Below, in pieces: positions 32,267 to 41,562 of a stretch of DNA of 64,000 bases. A program made the position numbers and the translations under genes. A model generated the notes under the pieces. It saw only the letters and a program-made list of their open reading frames with translations. It did no database searches and was not told the origin of the DNA. Location of the stretch: NCBI GenBank assembly GCA_041650375.1, contig JBAZLH010000004.1, forward strand, positions 1-64,000, read 5' to 3'. The first letter of the stretch is position 1. Each line of letters opens with the position of its first letter. This DNA is from UBA6220 sp041650375. Lineage in GTDB: Bacteria > Patescibacteriota > Minisyncoccia > Minisyncoccales > Minisyncoccaceae.

Positions 32267-32950
32267 TTATAAATAAAATTTATTCAGCAAACAAAAATTA
32301 TCGTCAAATTCGTAGACCAATGGGCGGCCAAGCGGAATTTCCACATTCGGTATTTCTTCGTCACTGATGTTCTCAATTTTTTTAACCAAAGCCCGAATGC
32401 TGTTGCCATGCGCGCAAATAATAATCTTTTCGTTATTTAAAATTTTCGGCTTAATAATATCGTTCCAATACGGCATTACCCTGGCTTCCGTGTCTTTTAG
32501 GCTCTCGGTTAAAGGTATTTCGCTTTGCGTTAATTCAGCGTATTTTTGGTCATTGCCCGAATATCTCTCGTCTTCCATGGTTAAAGCCGGCGGTTGGACA
32601 TCATAACTGCGCCTCCATTGCTCAAACTTTTCTTCCCCAAACTTTTCTTTTATTTCGCCTTTATTCATTCCTTGCAGCGCGCCGTAATGGCGCTCATTTA
32701 AACGCCAAGATTTTTCAACTGGAATTTTTAATTCCATTTCTTTTAAAATAATGTCCAATGTTTCAATGGCGCGGGTTAAAACCGACGTAAACGCCAAATC
32801 AAAATTATAATTGTTTTCTTTCAAAATTTGACCGGCTTCACGAGCTTGTTCTCTGCCAAAATCAGACAAGCCGATATCGGTCCAGCCGGTGAAAATATTT
32901 TCTTTATTCCATAAGCTTTCGCCATGGCGGATAATAACCAATTTATGCAT
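32267..32950 (-). CDS. gpmA: 2,3-bisphosphoglycerate-dependent phosphoglycerate mutase
   Basis: 227 residues. Interconverts 3- and 2-phosphoglycerate. IIRHGESLWNKENIFTGW with the catalytic His, SVLTRAIETL, the LNERHYGALQG block with Glu and Arg, and AHGNSIRALVK with the second His. Works in lower glycolysis with tpiA in this window. Confidence 0.95.
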   Translation of the reverse strand: MHKLVIIRHGESLWNKENIFTGWTDIGLSDFGREQAREAGQILKENNYNFDLAFTSVLTRAIETLDIILKEMELKIPVEKSWRLNERHYGALQGMNKGEIKEKFGEEKFEQWRRSYDVQPPALTMEDERYSGNDQKYAELTQSEIPLTESLKDTEARVMPYWNDIIKPKILNNEKIIICAHGNSIRALVKKIENISDEEIPNVEIPLGRPLVYEFDDNFCLLNKFYL

Positions 32951-33017
32951 ATATCTTAATTAGATGGTTTCTTATTGGCTTAATTATAATATATCTTTGG
33001 CATTTTGCCAAAAAACT

Positions 33018-34868
33018 TTAAATAATCAATTGCAAGGAGTTCAAAATGGGCAAAAAGTCGGTAAAAAAATTATACGCCGCGGCTCCCCCAGGCTTTAAAA
33101 TATACATGCCAACTAAGACAAAGCCGATTAAATTGACCGCTCCCCAAATAACAAAATCCTGCCTGATTACGGCCATGGTTTTCTTGCTTAGTTGAACCAA
33201 CTCCGGTATCTGCGCAAGGTTGTCTTTCATCATGGCAATGTCAGCCGAATCAATGGCCGCGTCCGACCCGATTACGCCCATGGCAATGCCCACGTCCGCC
33301 AAAGCCAAGCATGGCGCGTCGTTTACCCCGTCCCCAATCATGGCCACTTTATATTTTTTGCTTAAATATTTCTTTAAGTATTCGGTCTTTTGTTCCGGCA
33401 ATAAATTGGCGTGGTATTGGTGGATACCCACTTCTTTGGAAATTTTTTCCGCGACTTTTTCGTTGTCTCCGGTCAAAATCACCATTTTCTTGATTCCTAT
33501 TTTCCTTAACCGGAGGATGGTATCTTTTATCCCTTCCCGAACAGTGTCTTCTAACAACACCGCCCCAATAATCCTGTCCGCGGCCGCAACCAATGTAACG
33601 TTATAACCATTATTCTCTTCTTCTTTTATTTTCTCCAAATCAGCGGAATTTATTTTTATTTCCAATTCATTGAAAAATTCGGCTCGCCCCATAAAAATTT
33701 TTTCGCTTCCCAGGGTTCCGGCCATTCCCTTGCCCAAATATTCTTCAAAATTTTTCAATTCTTTTACTTTAATGTTTTTTTCTCGCGCGTATTCGGCAAC
33801 AGCCGCGGCAATCGGATGGTGGGACGATAGCGATAAGCTCATGGCCCTGTCCAAAATTTCTTTTTCTTCGTATCCGTTAAAAGCTAAAACGCCTTTAAAC
33901 TTTAATTTTCCCGTTGTTAGAGTTCCGGTTTTATCAAAAACAATAACTTTCAATTTCGCCAAGGATTCAATTATGTTTCCGCCCTTGATTATGGCTCCGT
34001 CACGCGCCGAGTGCGTTATCGTTGTCATTAAGGCCATAGGCACCGCGACCGCGATATCATCCGCGCAACTCACCAATAAAATCGCCAAAACCAAGTTAAT
34101 GTCGCGCGAATAAAAATAAATCACAATTGAAACAACGACTGTTATTAAAATATAATAAGCCGTAAACTTTTCTCCCAAATTTTCTATGCGGGCCTTGTTG
34201 GTTTGGGATTTTTCCACGAGCTCAATGATTTTTTCAAAAGCCGTGTCCTTGCCTATTTTTTCCGCCCTTATCGTGATATTCCCCGAACTGACAACCGTGG
34301 AGCTTAAAACTTTATCGCCTATTTTTTTAAAAATAGGGGCTGATTCGCCGGTCAAAGATGCTTGGTTAACCAAAGCTTCGCCTTTTTCAATTACGCCGTC
34401 CACCGGAATGGATTCACCCAATTCAACGATTATTTTATCGTTAATCTTGATTTGCTCCAAAGGTATTTGCGAAATTTTGTTATTTTTTTCCAAAGTAGCG
34501 GTCTGGGGTTTTAATTTCAGCAATGACTCAATAGCTGAACGCGATCGCATTTCCACGAAATAAGCGAATATTCGGGCGGAAGTTATCATTAAATTGATAA
34601 ACACTACGGAAAACCATTCCCTTTCAACCAATGCCACTAGCAACGCCACTCCGGCCAAAAGGTCAATGGAAACTTTCCGTTTGATTATTGCCCGAATCGC
34701 GGAAAAAACCACAGGCAAGGTAGCAACTATCCCCACGCCAATCAAAACGCCTTCGTTTAAAGGCGAAGGCGCTAATTTAAAAAAATAAACAATCAGGGAA
34801 ATAACCAAAGCAAAAAATAAAATAACATCAAAATTGAAAAAATATTTTGATTTTAAATTATTTTTCAT
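33018..34868 (-). CDS. P1B-type cation-transporting ATPase
   Basis: 616 residues, no N-terminal metal-binding domain. TGE in SLTGESAP, phosphorylation site DKTGTLT, SSHHPIA with the P1B-specific HP, TGDN and GDGVNDAP are all present. The transmembrane CPx metal motif is replaced by SCADDIA (about residue 265), so the transported ion cannot be assigned from known P1B subtypes. Eight or so membrane spans fit P1B topology. It lies downstream of map, on the same strand. Confidence 0.88.
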   Translation of the reverse strand: MKNNLKSKYFFNFDVILFFALVISLIVYFFKLAPSPLNEGVLIGVGIVATLPVVFSAIRAIIKRKVSIDLLAGVALLVALVEREWFSVVFINLMITSARIFAYFVEMRSRSAIESLLKLKPQTATLEKNNKISQIPLEQIKINDKIIVELGESIPVDGVIEKGEALVNQASLTGESAPIFKKIGDKVLSSTVVSSGNITIRAEKIGKDTAFEKIIELVEKSQTNKARIENLGEKFTAYYILITVVVSIVIYFYSRDINLVLAILLVSCADDIAVAVPMALMTTITHSARDGAIIKGGNIIESLAKLKVIVFDKTGTLTTGKLKFKGVLAFNGYEEKEILDRAMSLSLSSHHPIAAAVAEYAREKNIKVKELKNFEEYLGKGMAGTLGSEKIFMGRAEFFNELEIKINSADLEKIKEEENNGYNVTLVAAADRIIGAVLLEDTVREGIKDTILRLRKIGIKKMVILTGDNEKVAEKISKEVGIHQYHANLLPEQKTEYLKKYLSKKYKVAMIGDGVNDAPCLALADVGIAMGVIGSDAAIDSADIAMMKDNLAQIPELVQLSKKTMAVIRQDFVIWGAVNLIGFVLVGMYILKPGGAAAYNFFTDFLPILNSLQLII

Positions 34869-34931
34869 TTTAAACTTGAATTTTAGAAAATAGGTACGCG
34901 CCCAAGGCGTTTAATATTATTATCGCTATAA

Positions 34932-35729
34932 TTAATTATCGGTTAAAACAATGACGCCGTCGGAAGTTATGGCCACCATATCTTCAAAATGGGCGGCCCG
35001 GGAACCATCCTCGGTGACATACGCGAAATTTCTTTTCTTTATTTTAATGCCACCCATGGTCAGCATAGGCTCTATGCAAAAAACCATTCCCGGCTTTAAT
35101 TTTTCTCCCGAGTGCCTTTGCCCGTAATTTAAAACTTCCGGGTCCTCGTGCAAATTTTTTCCAATTCCGTGCCCGCATAAATCGCGCACAATTCCAAAAT
35201 TTTGGCTTTCAATATATCTTTGGATAGTCTCACCCAAATCACCGAAGGTTACACCCGGTTTGCATTTCTTAATTCCCCTTTTCAAAGCTTTTTTAGTGGA
35301 CCTGGCCAATCGCTGGACTTCCAAGTCAACTTCGCCAACAAGATATGTCCTGGCCATATCCGTATGGAATCCGTCCTTTAAATTAGGATATTCTTTCAAA
35401 TCTATTTTATCTTTTAAAAAAACATTCAAAGAAAAAAACATTCCCAAGTCCAAGGAAACGATGTCGCCTTCTTTTAATGTTTTATTTTTCGGCAGCCCGT
35501 GGACGATTTCATCGTTAACGGAAAAACAAAGGCAAGACGGAAACCCGTCTTGTTCTTTAAAATTGCATTTACCGCCGGCGGCGCTTATCATCTTTTCGGC
35601 CACGCGTTCAAACTCCTCGGCCTTGGCTCCGGGCTTTACCATATTGCCCAAAAAATCAATTATTTCGGCAAGCTTGCGCCCCCCTAAACGCATTACCCTT
35701 ATTTCTTCCGCTGTTTTAATTGAAATCAT
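34932..35729 (-). CDS. map: Methionine aminopeptidase type I
   Basis: 265 residues. Removes initiator Met. Metal ligands in VSLDLGMF, HTDMARTYLVG, GHGIGKNLHEDP, FCIEPMLT and the final Glu in HFEDMVAI. A short insertion (about 103-118, LKDKIDLKEYPNLKDG) separates the first two Asp ligands. It follows adk by 3 bp, as in the usual spc cluster. Confidence 0.96.
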   Translation of the reverse strand: MISIKTAEEIRVMRLGGRKLAEIIDFLGNMVKPGAKAEEFERVAEKMISAAGGKCNFKEQDGFPSCLCFSVNDEIVHGLPKNKTLKEGDIVSLDLGMFFSLNVFLKDKIDLKEYPNLKDGFHTDMARTYLVGEVDLEVQRLARSTKKALKRGIKKCKPGVTFGDLGETIQRYIESQNFGIVRDLCGHGIGKNLHEDPEVLNYGQRHSGEKLKPGMVFCIEPMLTMGGIKIKKRNFAYVTEDGSRAAHFEDMVAITSDGVIVLTDN

Positions 35730-35732
35730 AAT

Positions 35733-36401
35733 TTATCCAATGGCTTTTACAATGTCTTCAAAAACTTTTTCCACCGCTTGGTTGCCGTTAATAACAATTA
35801 GGCGGTCTTGCTCTTTATAATAATTAATTACGGGTTCAACTTCTTCTTTAAACCAGGCTAAACGCTTTTGCACGCCTTCCGGTGAATCCTCGGGCCTGTT
35901 CTCCAGCTTGGTGCCGCAAGACGGGCATTCGGACAATTCCAGGGCTTCCGCGGAATTGGGAATAAAATCGCAAGCCCCGTTGCCGCAAACGCGGCGGCAC
36001 GCGATTCGCTTTATCACGTCCTCGTCGGCGATATCAATCAAAATAACTTTAATGTTTTTTTCCCATTCATACCAAGCTAAAGCGTCGTCCATTAAATACG
36101 CTTCCCGTATTTTCCTCGGAGAGCCGTCAAAAATCAAACCGTTAAAATCAGCTTGTTGTTTCTGCTCTTCCATTTTCTGCATCCATAATTTGAAAACCAC
36201 GGGCGTGGGAATAATGCCGCCATTGTCAATCACGGCTGATATCTTTTTGCCAGTAAAATCTTCTATTTTCTTTCTTTCCCGCAATAATTCTCCGCTGCCA
36301 ATTTTTTCCAATTTATATTTCTCTTTCAATAAATGAACCTGCGTTCCTTTGCCTGCTCCGGATTTTCCCAAAAGTATAATAATAAGTGGATTTGTATCCA
36401 T
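35733..36401 (-). CDS. adk: Adenylate kinase with zinc lid
   Basis: 222 residues. P-loop GKSGAGKGTQ, AMP-binding region GSGELLR, and a lid with four Cys (CRRVCGNGACDF, CPSC) that should bind zinc. The AMP site is less canonical than in E. coli (DGSPRKIREAY instead of DGFPR). ATP + AMP to 2 ADP. Adjacent to map; separated from secY by a small zinc-protein gene and two terminators, so it has its own promoter. Confidence 0.93.
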   Translation of the reverse strand: MDTNPLIIILLGKSGAGKGTQVHLLKEKYKLEKIGSGELLRERKKIEDFTGKKISAVIDNGGIIPTPVVFKLWMQKMEEQKQQADFNGLIFDGSPRKIREAYLMDDALAWYEWEKNIKVILIDIADEDVIKRIACRRVCGNGACDFIPNSAEALELSECPSCGTKLENRPEDSPEGVQKRLAWFKEEVEPVINYYKEQDRLIVINGNQAVEKVFEDIVKAIG

Positions 36402-36448
36402 ATATAAAAAATTTAATTAATTACTTTATAAGTATAATGCTTTTTGGG

Positions 36449-36478
36449 CAAAAATAAAAGAGCCGCTTAAATAAAGCG
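36449..36478 (-). terminator. Terminator after the 71-residue gene
   Basis: Minus strand CGCTT / AAGCG, 5-nt loop, then GCTC and a T-rich tract. Confidence 0.65.
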
Positions 36479-36491
36479 AACTCCTTAAAAA

Positions 36492-36707
36492 TTACGCGCG
36501 GATAACAACCTGGAAGCCGTCAACGAATAATTTCTCTCCGGCCGGCATAGTGACAACGGGGGTGCCGCTCTCCCAATGCAGCCTGCCGCATTCTTCACAA
36601 GGATAAGCTTGGTCATGTCCTCCGCAATTAGGGCCATTGCCGACCCTTAAAGGAACTATGGTTTTTTTGTCGATTTTTCCATCGCATCCGTCTTCTGAAC
36701 AATTCAT
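36492..36707 (-). CDS. Small zinc-ribbon protein
   Basis: 71 residues from ATG 36707, which has AGGAGG 7 bases upstream; the ATG two codons earlier touches the ribosome site. Cys at CSEDGC, NCGGH and CEEC could bind zinc. No known family. It is a one-gene unit with its own promoter and terminator inserted between secY and adk. Confidence 0.65.
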   Translation of the reverse strand: MNCSEDGCDGKIDKKTIVPLRVGNGPNCGGHDQAYPCEECGRLHWESGTPVVTMPAGEKLFVDGFQVVIRA

Positions 36708-36731
36708 TTGCATCCCTCCTGGGATGATTTA

Positions 36732-36760
36732 TTTATATAATATATAATTGATTTTGTCAA
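36732..36760 (-). promoter_or_regulatory. Promoter TTGACA-17-TATAAA
   Basis: Minus strand TTGACA (36760-36755), 17 bases, TATAAA (36737-36732). Drives the 71-residue zinc protein. Confidence 0.8.
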
Positions 36761-36773
36761 AATTTAAACGCAT

Positions 36774-36796
36774 AAAAAGCGCCGTTGCCGGCGCTT
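36774..36796 (-). terminator. Terminator after secY (end of spc operon)
   Basis: Minus strand AAGCGCCG / CGGCGCTT with a 4-nt loop and TTTTTA. Confidence 0.85.
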
Positions 36797-36820
36797 AAAA
36801 TTCCAAAAATCAAAAGTAAA

Positions 36821-38068
36821 TTAAATTTCGTAATGCATCATTTCCAACTGCGCGTCTATTTGTTTCATTGTTTCCAGCGCCACGGATACTAAAATCAAAA
36901 GCGAAGTGCCTCCGATTAAAAATTGGAATTGCTTCACATTGGTAATGCCTTGGATAATGGACGGCAAAATGGCGATTAAGCCGAGGAAAATGGCGCCGAT
37001 GACCAAAACCCTGTTCAAAATATTTCTAATGAAAGTAGCCGTGGCTTCGCCCGGGCGGATGCCCGGCACAAAACCGCCCGATTTTTGCAAATTCGTGGAA
37101 ATGCTTTTCGGGTCAAAAGTAACCGCGGTGTAGAAAAACGTAAAAATAAAAACCAAAACAAAATATATAATCGCGTAAGCCACTTGGTTTTGCAAAAAGC
37201 TTGTTACCGCGTCAAGGTGGAAAACAGACGCGATTAGCCCCGGTATCATTAAAATGGAAATAGCGAAAATAATCGGTATTACTCCGGCCGGGTTAATGTT
37301 TAAAGGAAGGAAAGTTGAAGCGCCGCCGTAAAGCTTGTTGCCACGCACTCGTTTCGCGTAAGAAACCGGAATATTCCTTCTACCTTCGTTGACAAACACC
37401 ACCAACGCAATTACCACTAATGCAGCCAAGAAAAATAAAATATAATAAAGTATTTGAGTTTGCTCAAAGCTCTTGGCGAGCAATTGAACGTTGTTCGGAA
37501 AATCGCAGATAATGCCGGCAAAAATCAAAAGCGAAACTCCATTGCCAATGCCTTTTTCGGAAATCAATTCACCCAGCCACATCATAATCATTGAGCCGGC
37601 GGTAATCGCCAAAATAGCGGTGATAAGAACCGGAATAGAAAATTCTCCAATCAAACCCTGGCTGCGCAAAAGCGCCATCATGGCGTAACCTTGGACAATC
37701 GCCAAAGGCGCTGCCGCAATTCGGCAATATTGGTTGAATTTTTGCCTGCCTTGTTCTCCTTCTTCCTTATAAAGCTTTTCAAATTGGGGGAATATCAAAG
37801 TTAAAAGCTGGAGAATAATCGTGGCCGTAATGTAAGGCCCAAGCCCAAGCATAACCAAAGACAATTTATCCAAAGCTCCACCCGTAAACAAATTCAATAA
37901 GCCCAAGTATTGGTTATTGGCAAAAAAATTAGAAAGTTGGTGGACGTCTATTCCCGGAACGGGAATGTTCGCCATCATTCTGAAAACCAAAAAAATTCCC
38001 AAAACGAAAAGGACTTTGTTTCTTATCTCTTTCGTTTTGATAATTTCTATAAGCTTATCAAAAATCAT
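36821..38068 (-). CDS. secY: Protein translocase subunit SecY
   Basis: 415 residues with ten hydrophobic spans. PVPGIDVHQL, LGLGPYITATIILQLL, RGNKLYGGASTFLPL and FVPGIRPGEAT are conserved SecY blocks. Core of the membrane channel for exported and membrane proteins. Last gene of the spc cluster, 10 bp after rplO. Confidence 0.97.
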   Translation of the reverse strand: MIFDKLIEIIKTKEIRNKVLFVLGIFLVFRMMANIPVPGIDVHQLSNFFANNQYLGLLNLFTGGALDKLSLVMLGLGPYITATIILQLLTLIFPQFEKLYKEEGEQGRQKFNQYCRIAAAPLAIVQGYAMMALLRSQGLIGEFSIPVLITAILAITAGSMIMMWLGELISEKGIGNGVSLLIFAGIICDFPNNVQLLAKSFEQTQILYYILFFLAALVVIALVVFVNEGRRNIPVSYAKRVRGNKLYGGASTFLPLNINPAGVIPIIFAISILMIPGLIASVFHLDAVTSFLQNQVAYAIIYFVLVFIFTFFYTAVTFDPKSISTNLQKSGGFVPGIRPGEATATFIRNILNRVLVIGAIFLGLIAILPSIIQGITNVKQFQFLIGGTSLLILVSVALETMKQIDAQLEMMHYEI

Positions 38069-38078
38069 AAATGTAATC

Positions 38079-38576
38079 TTATTCTTTTATTTTTGCTTTT
38101 ACCGGCTTCTTTGTCAACGCTTTCTTCGGCGCCGGTTTTGGCTTGTTCTTTATTTCTCCGCCGGCTTTTTCTATTTTTTCTTTGGCTTTCTTGGAAATCT
38201 CGCAACCCGAAAAAATAATAGCCCTGGTCAAATCACCCACGCCCATAATTTTAACGCGCGGCAATTTGCCGTTTTTGGTCTCAATGAGTTTTTTAGCGGC
38301 CAAAGTCCTGGGGCTAACCGATTCCTTGTTCGCGAATTGTTTTTCAATTTTCGCCAAATCAACAATCGCTCTCGGTTCTCCGATAGTATTAAAATTATAA
38401 CCTTTTAATTTGGGATATTTTTTTAACCATTCCCTGATTAACGGTTTAAATCTTGAACCAGCCCTGCCTTTTTGCCCTTTGCCACCGGTGCCGCAATAAG
38501 TTCCCTTTTTGCCTCCGCGGCCGACTCGCTTCTTTCGTTTAAAGCTGTTTTTCGGTTGTAATTCGTGTATTTGCAT
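38079..38576 (-). CDS. rplO: Ribosomal protein uL15
   Basis: 165 residues. KKRVGRGGKKGTYCGTGGKGQKGR at the basic N-terminus (shown here only as family landmark GRGGKKG) and a K/A/P-rich C-terminal tail. It directly follows rpsE; the uL30 gene normally between them is missing, a hallmark of CPR genomes. Confidence 0.96.
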   Translation of the reverse strand: MQIHELQPKNSFKRKKRVGRGGKKGTYCGTGGKGQKGRAGSRFKPLIREWLKKYPKLKGYNFNTIGEPRAIVDLAKIEKQFANKESVSPRTLAAKKLIETKNGKLPRVKIMGVGDLTRAIIFSGCEISKKAKEKIEKAGGEIKNKPKPAPKKALTKKPVKAKIKE

Positions 38577-38585
38577 TTTTTTGTT

Positions 38586-39131
38586 TTATTCAGCCGTTGC
38601 CGCCACTTCTTCTTTTTTAACCGCCGTTGCCCTTTTTTTCGGCTTTAATTGCTGTAACGCCATAATGGTCGCCCGGGCGTTATTAAGTTTGTTTGTTGTT
38701 TTGCTTAATATTTTTGAAGAAATATCTTGCACGCCGGCCAAGGCGCAAATAATTCTCACCGTTCCGCCGGCCACCAATCCTTTTCCTTTTTGTTGGGGTT
38801 TCAATAAAATTTTTGACGGGCCGTATTTGGCCTCAACTTCGTGGGGAATCGTGCCTTGTAAAATCGGAACAACTATAATATTTTTTTTGGCAAATCGAGT
38901 GGCCTTGTCAATCGCCTGGGAAACATCCAAGCCCTTCGCCACGCCCACTCCCACCTTGCCCTCTTTGTTGCCCACGACAATCACGGCCCTGAAGCGCAAA
39001 GTTTTTCCGCCGCCGGTAACCTTTGTTACTCTCGCCAAATCCAAAAGCTTTGAATCAAATTCATCTTTTACGACCTCTTTATCCCTGCGGTCAAATCTTC
39101 TTTTTGGATTTGGATTGTTTTCTTTGTTCAT
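38586..39131 (-). CDS. rpsE: Ribosomal protein uS5
   Basis: 181 residues. RVTKVTGGGKTLRFRAVIVV and GVGVAKGLDVSQAIDKA are the family core; a short Lys/Ala-rich tail follows. Small-subunit protein of the mRNA entry channel and decoding fidelity. Confidence 0.97.
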   Translation of the reverse strand: MNKENNPNPKRRFDRRDKEVVKDEFDSKLLDLARVTKVTGGGKTLRFRAVIVVGNKEGKVGVGVAKGLDVSQAIDKATRFAKKNIIVVPILQGTIPHEVEAKYGPSKILLKPQQKGKGLVAGGTVRIICALAGVQDISSKILSKTTNKLNNARATIMALQQLKPKKRATAVKKEEVAATAE

Positions 39132-39140
39132 AATTAAAAA

Positions 39141-39488
39141 TTAAAATTTTAAACCACCCTCCCTGGCGCCTTCGGCCAATGCTTTTACTCGGCCGTGATA
39201 TCTGTATCCTCCCCTGTCAAAAACTATTTCTTGTATTTTTTTCTCAACCGCTTTCTTGGCTAATAAGCTTCCAACTTCCTTGGCCAAAGCTGTCTTGTCT
39301 TTCTTTTTAGAATCAATTTCAATGTCTTTAACCGCGACAATGGTTTTTCCGTTAACGTCGTTAATCAGCTGGGCGTAGATATGGCTGTTGCTGCGAAAAA
39401 CACACAGCCTCGGTTTTTGTTCCGAACCCATAACCCTGGCTCTGATGCTCGCGTGCCTTTTTATTCTTTTTTCTTGTTTTGCTAACAT
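39141..39488 (-). CDS. rplR: Ribosomal protein uL18
   Basis: 115 residues from ATG 39488 (an upstream TTG is rejected). KRIKRHASIRARV, RLCVFRSNSHIYAQLI and FDRGGYRYHGRVKALAEGAREGG are family landmarks. Binds 5S rRNA. Confidence 0.97.
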   Translation of the reverse strand: MLAKQEKRIKRHASIRARVMGSEQKPRLCVFRSNSHIYAQLINDVNGKTIVAVKDIEIDSKKKDKTALAKEVGSLLAKKAVEKKIQEIVFDRGGYRYHGRVKALAEGAREGGLKF

Positions 39489-39503
39489 AATATTCAATTA
39501 AAA

Positions 39504-40049
39504 TTAACCTGCGCCCGCGGCTTTTTTACCCAATTTCTTTCTTATGATTTCTCCTTGGTATTTTATTCCTTTGCCTTTATACGGTTCGGGCGGCCTTATC
39601 TTTCTGATGGTCGCGGCAACCTGCCCCACCAATCCTTTGTCAATTCCCATTACCGTGATAACATTTTTTTCCGCTAAAAAAGAAATTCCTTCGGGAGCCG
39701 GAATCTTAACCGGATGGCTGAAACCAACATCCAAAACCAAATCTTTGCCTTCCACCCTTACCTTAAAACCAACTCCGTTCAGTTCCATTTTCTTTTCAAA
39801 TCCTTTGGTCACGCCATCTACCATATTGGAAATAAGCGTTCGGGTTAATCCCCAAAAAGCGCTAGCGTTTTTGTCTTCCATGTTTTTCGGCGTGATAACT
39901 ATTTCCTTTTCGCTTATGGCAACATTAACCGCGTCAACCGGCTTCATAGACAAAGAACCCTTGGGGCCTTTTACCTCAATTAATCCGTCCACGGATTTAA
40001 CTTCTACGCCAGCTGATATTTGTATTGATTTTTTTCCTATTCTTGACAT
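39504..40049 (-). CDS. rplF: Ribosomal protein uL6
   Basis: 181 residues. Starts SRIGKKSIQI; the C-terminal PEPYKGKGIKYQGEIIRKK block is diagnostic. Two similar alpha/beta domains. Located between rpsH and rplR. Confidence 0.97.
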   Translation of the reverse strand: MSRIGKKSIQISAGVEVKSVDGLIEVKGPKGSLSMKPVDAVNVAISEKEIVITPKNMEDKNASAFWGLTRTLISNMVDGVTKGFEKKMELNGVGFKVRVEGKDLVLDVGFSHPVKIPAPEGISFLAEKNVITVMGIDKGLVGQVAATIRKIRPPEPYKGKGIKYQGEIIRKKLGKKAAGAG

Positions 40050-40058
40050 AAAATTAAT

Positions 40059-40451
40059 TTACCATAATTCACAGATAACCTCTCCGCCAACTTTTTTCTT
40101 TCTCGCCTCTTTATTCGTCATTAATCCTCGCGACGTGGAAACGATTGAAAGGCCGTAACCGGACCTAACCGATTTTAATTTATCGGCCGGAGAATAAATC
40201 CTCTGCCCCTGCTTGCTTATCTTTCGAATCTTAATGATTGCGGGCTTTCCTTCTTCAACGTATTTTAAATCAACGATTATTTTCCTTCCAGCCAACCTGC
40301 CTTTCTTTTGGACATCGTCAATAAAACCTTCTTTTTTTAATACTTCCAAAATATCAAATTTAAAATTGGAATAAGGAAAAACAACAATCTGCTTCTTGCC
40401 GACCGCTTGCGCGTTATTTATAATGCTGATCATGTCTGCGATTGGATCCAT
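40059..40451 (-). CDS. rpsH: Ribosomal protein uS8
   Basis: 130 residues. DPIADMISIINNAQ at the start and GYGLSIVSTSRGLMTNKEARKK near the end are conserved. Binds the central domain of 16S rRNA. Directly follows the uS14 gene. Confidence 0.97.
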   Translation of the reverse strand: MDPIADMISIINNAQAVGKKQIVVFPYSNFKFDILEVLKKEGFIDDVQKKGRLAGRKIIVDLKYVEEGKPAIIKIRKISKQGQRIYSPADKLKSVRSGYGLSIVSTSRGLMTNKEARKKKVGGEVICELW

Positions 40452-40460
40452 AATGTTTTT

Positions 40461-40646
40461 TTACCAACTACTTTTTTTAATTCCGGGTAATTCTCCCCTG
40501 TTTGCCATTTCCCTGAAGCAAATTCTGCACAAGTCAAACTTTTTCATATATCCTCTTTTTCTTCCGCACTTAAAACATCTTCTGACCGTTCTGGAAGAAA
40601 ATTTCGGTTTCTTGGCTGATTTTACTATTTGTGATAATTTTGGCAT
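40461..40646 (-). CDS. rpsZ: Ribosomal protein uS14, zinc type
   Basis: 61 residues with the zinc ribbon CFKC and CRIC, the short zinc-binding form. FDLCRICFREMANRGELPG is the family block. Located between rplE and rpsH as in most spc clusters. Confidence 0.97.
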   Translation of the reverse strand: MPKLSQIVKSAKKPKFSSRTVRRCFKCGRKRGYMKKFDLCRICFREMANRGELPGIKKSSW

Positions 40647-40671
40647 GATTTATTTTTACAATATTATGACT

Positions 40672-41232
40672 TTAACTTTTCTTAATCGGAAAGTCAAGTA
40701 ATCTAAACAATTCCAACCCTTCTTCCCTCGTTTTCGCGCTGGTAACCACATTAATTTGCAATCCCAAAATAATTACGGATTTTTCCGGGGATATTTCCGG
40801 GAAAATAATGTGTTCTTTTATTCCCAAATTAAGCTTACCGCTCAAATCAACGGAAGATAAGCTGATGCCGCGAAAGTCGCGGGAACGGGGCAAAACCACG
40901 TTTACTAATTTTTCCAAAAAATCATACATTCTTTTTCCGCGCAAGGTAACTTTGGCTCCGACAGCGCTGCCTTCCCTTAATTTAAAGCTGGAAATTGATT
41001 TTCTGGCTTCGGTCAAAACCGGCTTCTGCCCGGTAATCTGGGAGATATTGCTGATGATATAATCCGTGTATTTTCTTTGTTCGTCTTTAGTTTTAGGTCC
41101 CATCACTTTGCCGAAACCCGTGTTCACAACCACTTTCAAAATCTTTGGCATGGCCATCACATTTTTGTAGCCAAACTTCGCTTTTAATCCGGGCATGGCT
41201 TTCTTTTTGTATTTTTCCTTGATTGTGTCCAT
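40672..41232 (-). CDS. rplE: Ribosomal protein uL5
   Basis: 186 residues. VVVNTGFGKV, ITGQKPVLTEARKSISSFKL and VLPRSRDFRG are conserved. Binds 5S rRNA and contacts tRNA in the P site. Confidence 0.97.
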   Translation of the reverse strand: MDTIKEKYKKKAMPGLKAKFGYKNVMAMPKILKVVVNTGFGKVMGPKTKDEQRKYTDYIISNISQITGQKPVLTEARKSISSFKLREGSAVGAKVTLRGKRMYDFLEKLVNVVLPRSRDFRGISLSSVDLSGKLNLGIKEHIIFPEISPEKSVIILGLQINVVTSAKTREEGLELFRLLDFPIKKS

Positions 41233-41246
41233 AAAATTTTCTTACC

Positions 41247-41552
41247 TTATATTTTTTCTCCGCATTTTTTGCAAACGCGGTTCTTTTCATCTCCTTTCAC
41301 TTCAAAACCGATTCGGCTGCCTTTGCCGCATTTCGGGCAAACTATCTTTACTTTGGAGGCGGCAAAAAAATTGGGCGTTTTGACCGTCTGCCCTTTTTGC
41401 CCCGACTTCTTCGGCTTGATGTGTTTTTTCACCAAGTTAACTCCTTCAATCAAAACCTTTCCCGCGTTCGGCGAAACTTTTAAAACTTTTCCTTTCTTGC
41501 CTTTGTCGTCTCCGGATATTATTATAACTTGGTCGTTTTTCTTGATTTTCAT
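41247..41552 (-). CDS. rplX: Ribosomal protein uL24
   Basis: 101 residues. KOW motif at the start (KKNDQVIIISGDDKGKKGKV region) and a C-terminal zinc ribbon with CPKC and CKKC. Assembly initiator of the large subunit. Confidence 0.96.
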   Translation of the reverse strand: MKIKKNDQVIIISGDDKGKKGKVLKVSPNAGKVLIEGVNLVKKHIKPKKSGQKGQTVKTPNFFAASKVKIVCPKCGKGSRIGFEVKGDEKNRVCKKCGEKI

Positions 41553-41562
41553 GGTTGCGTTT

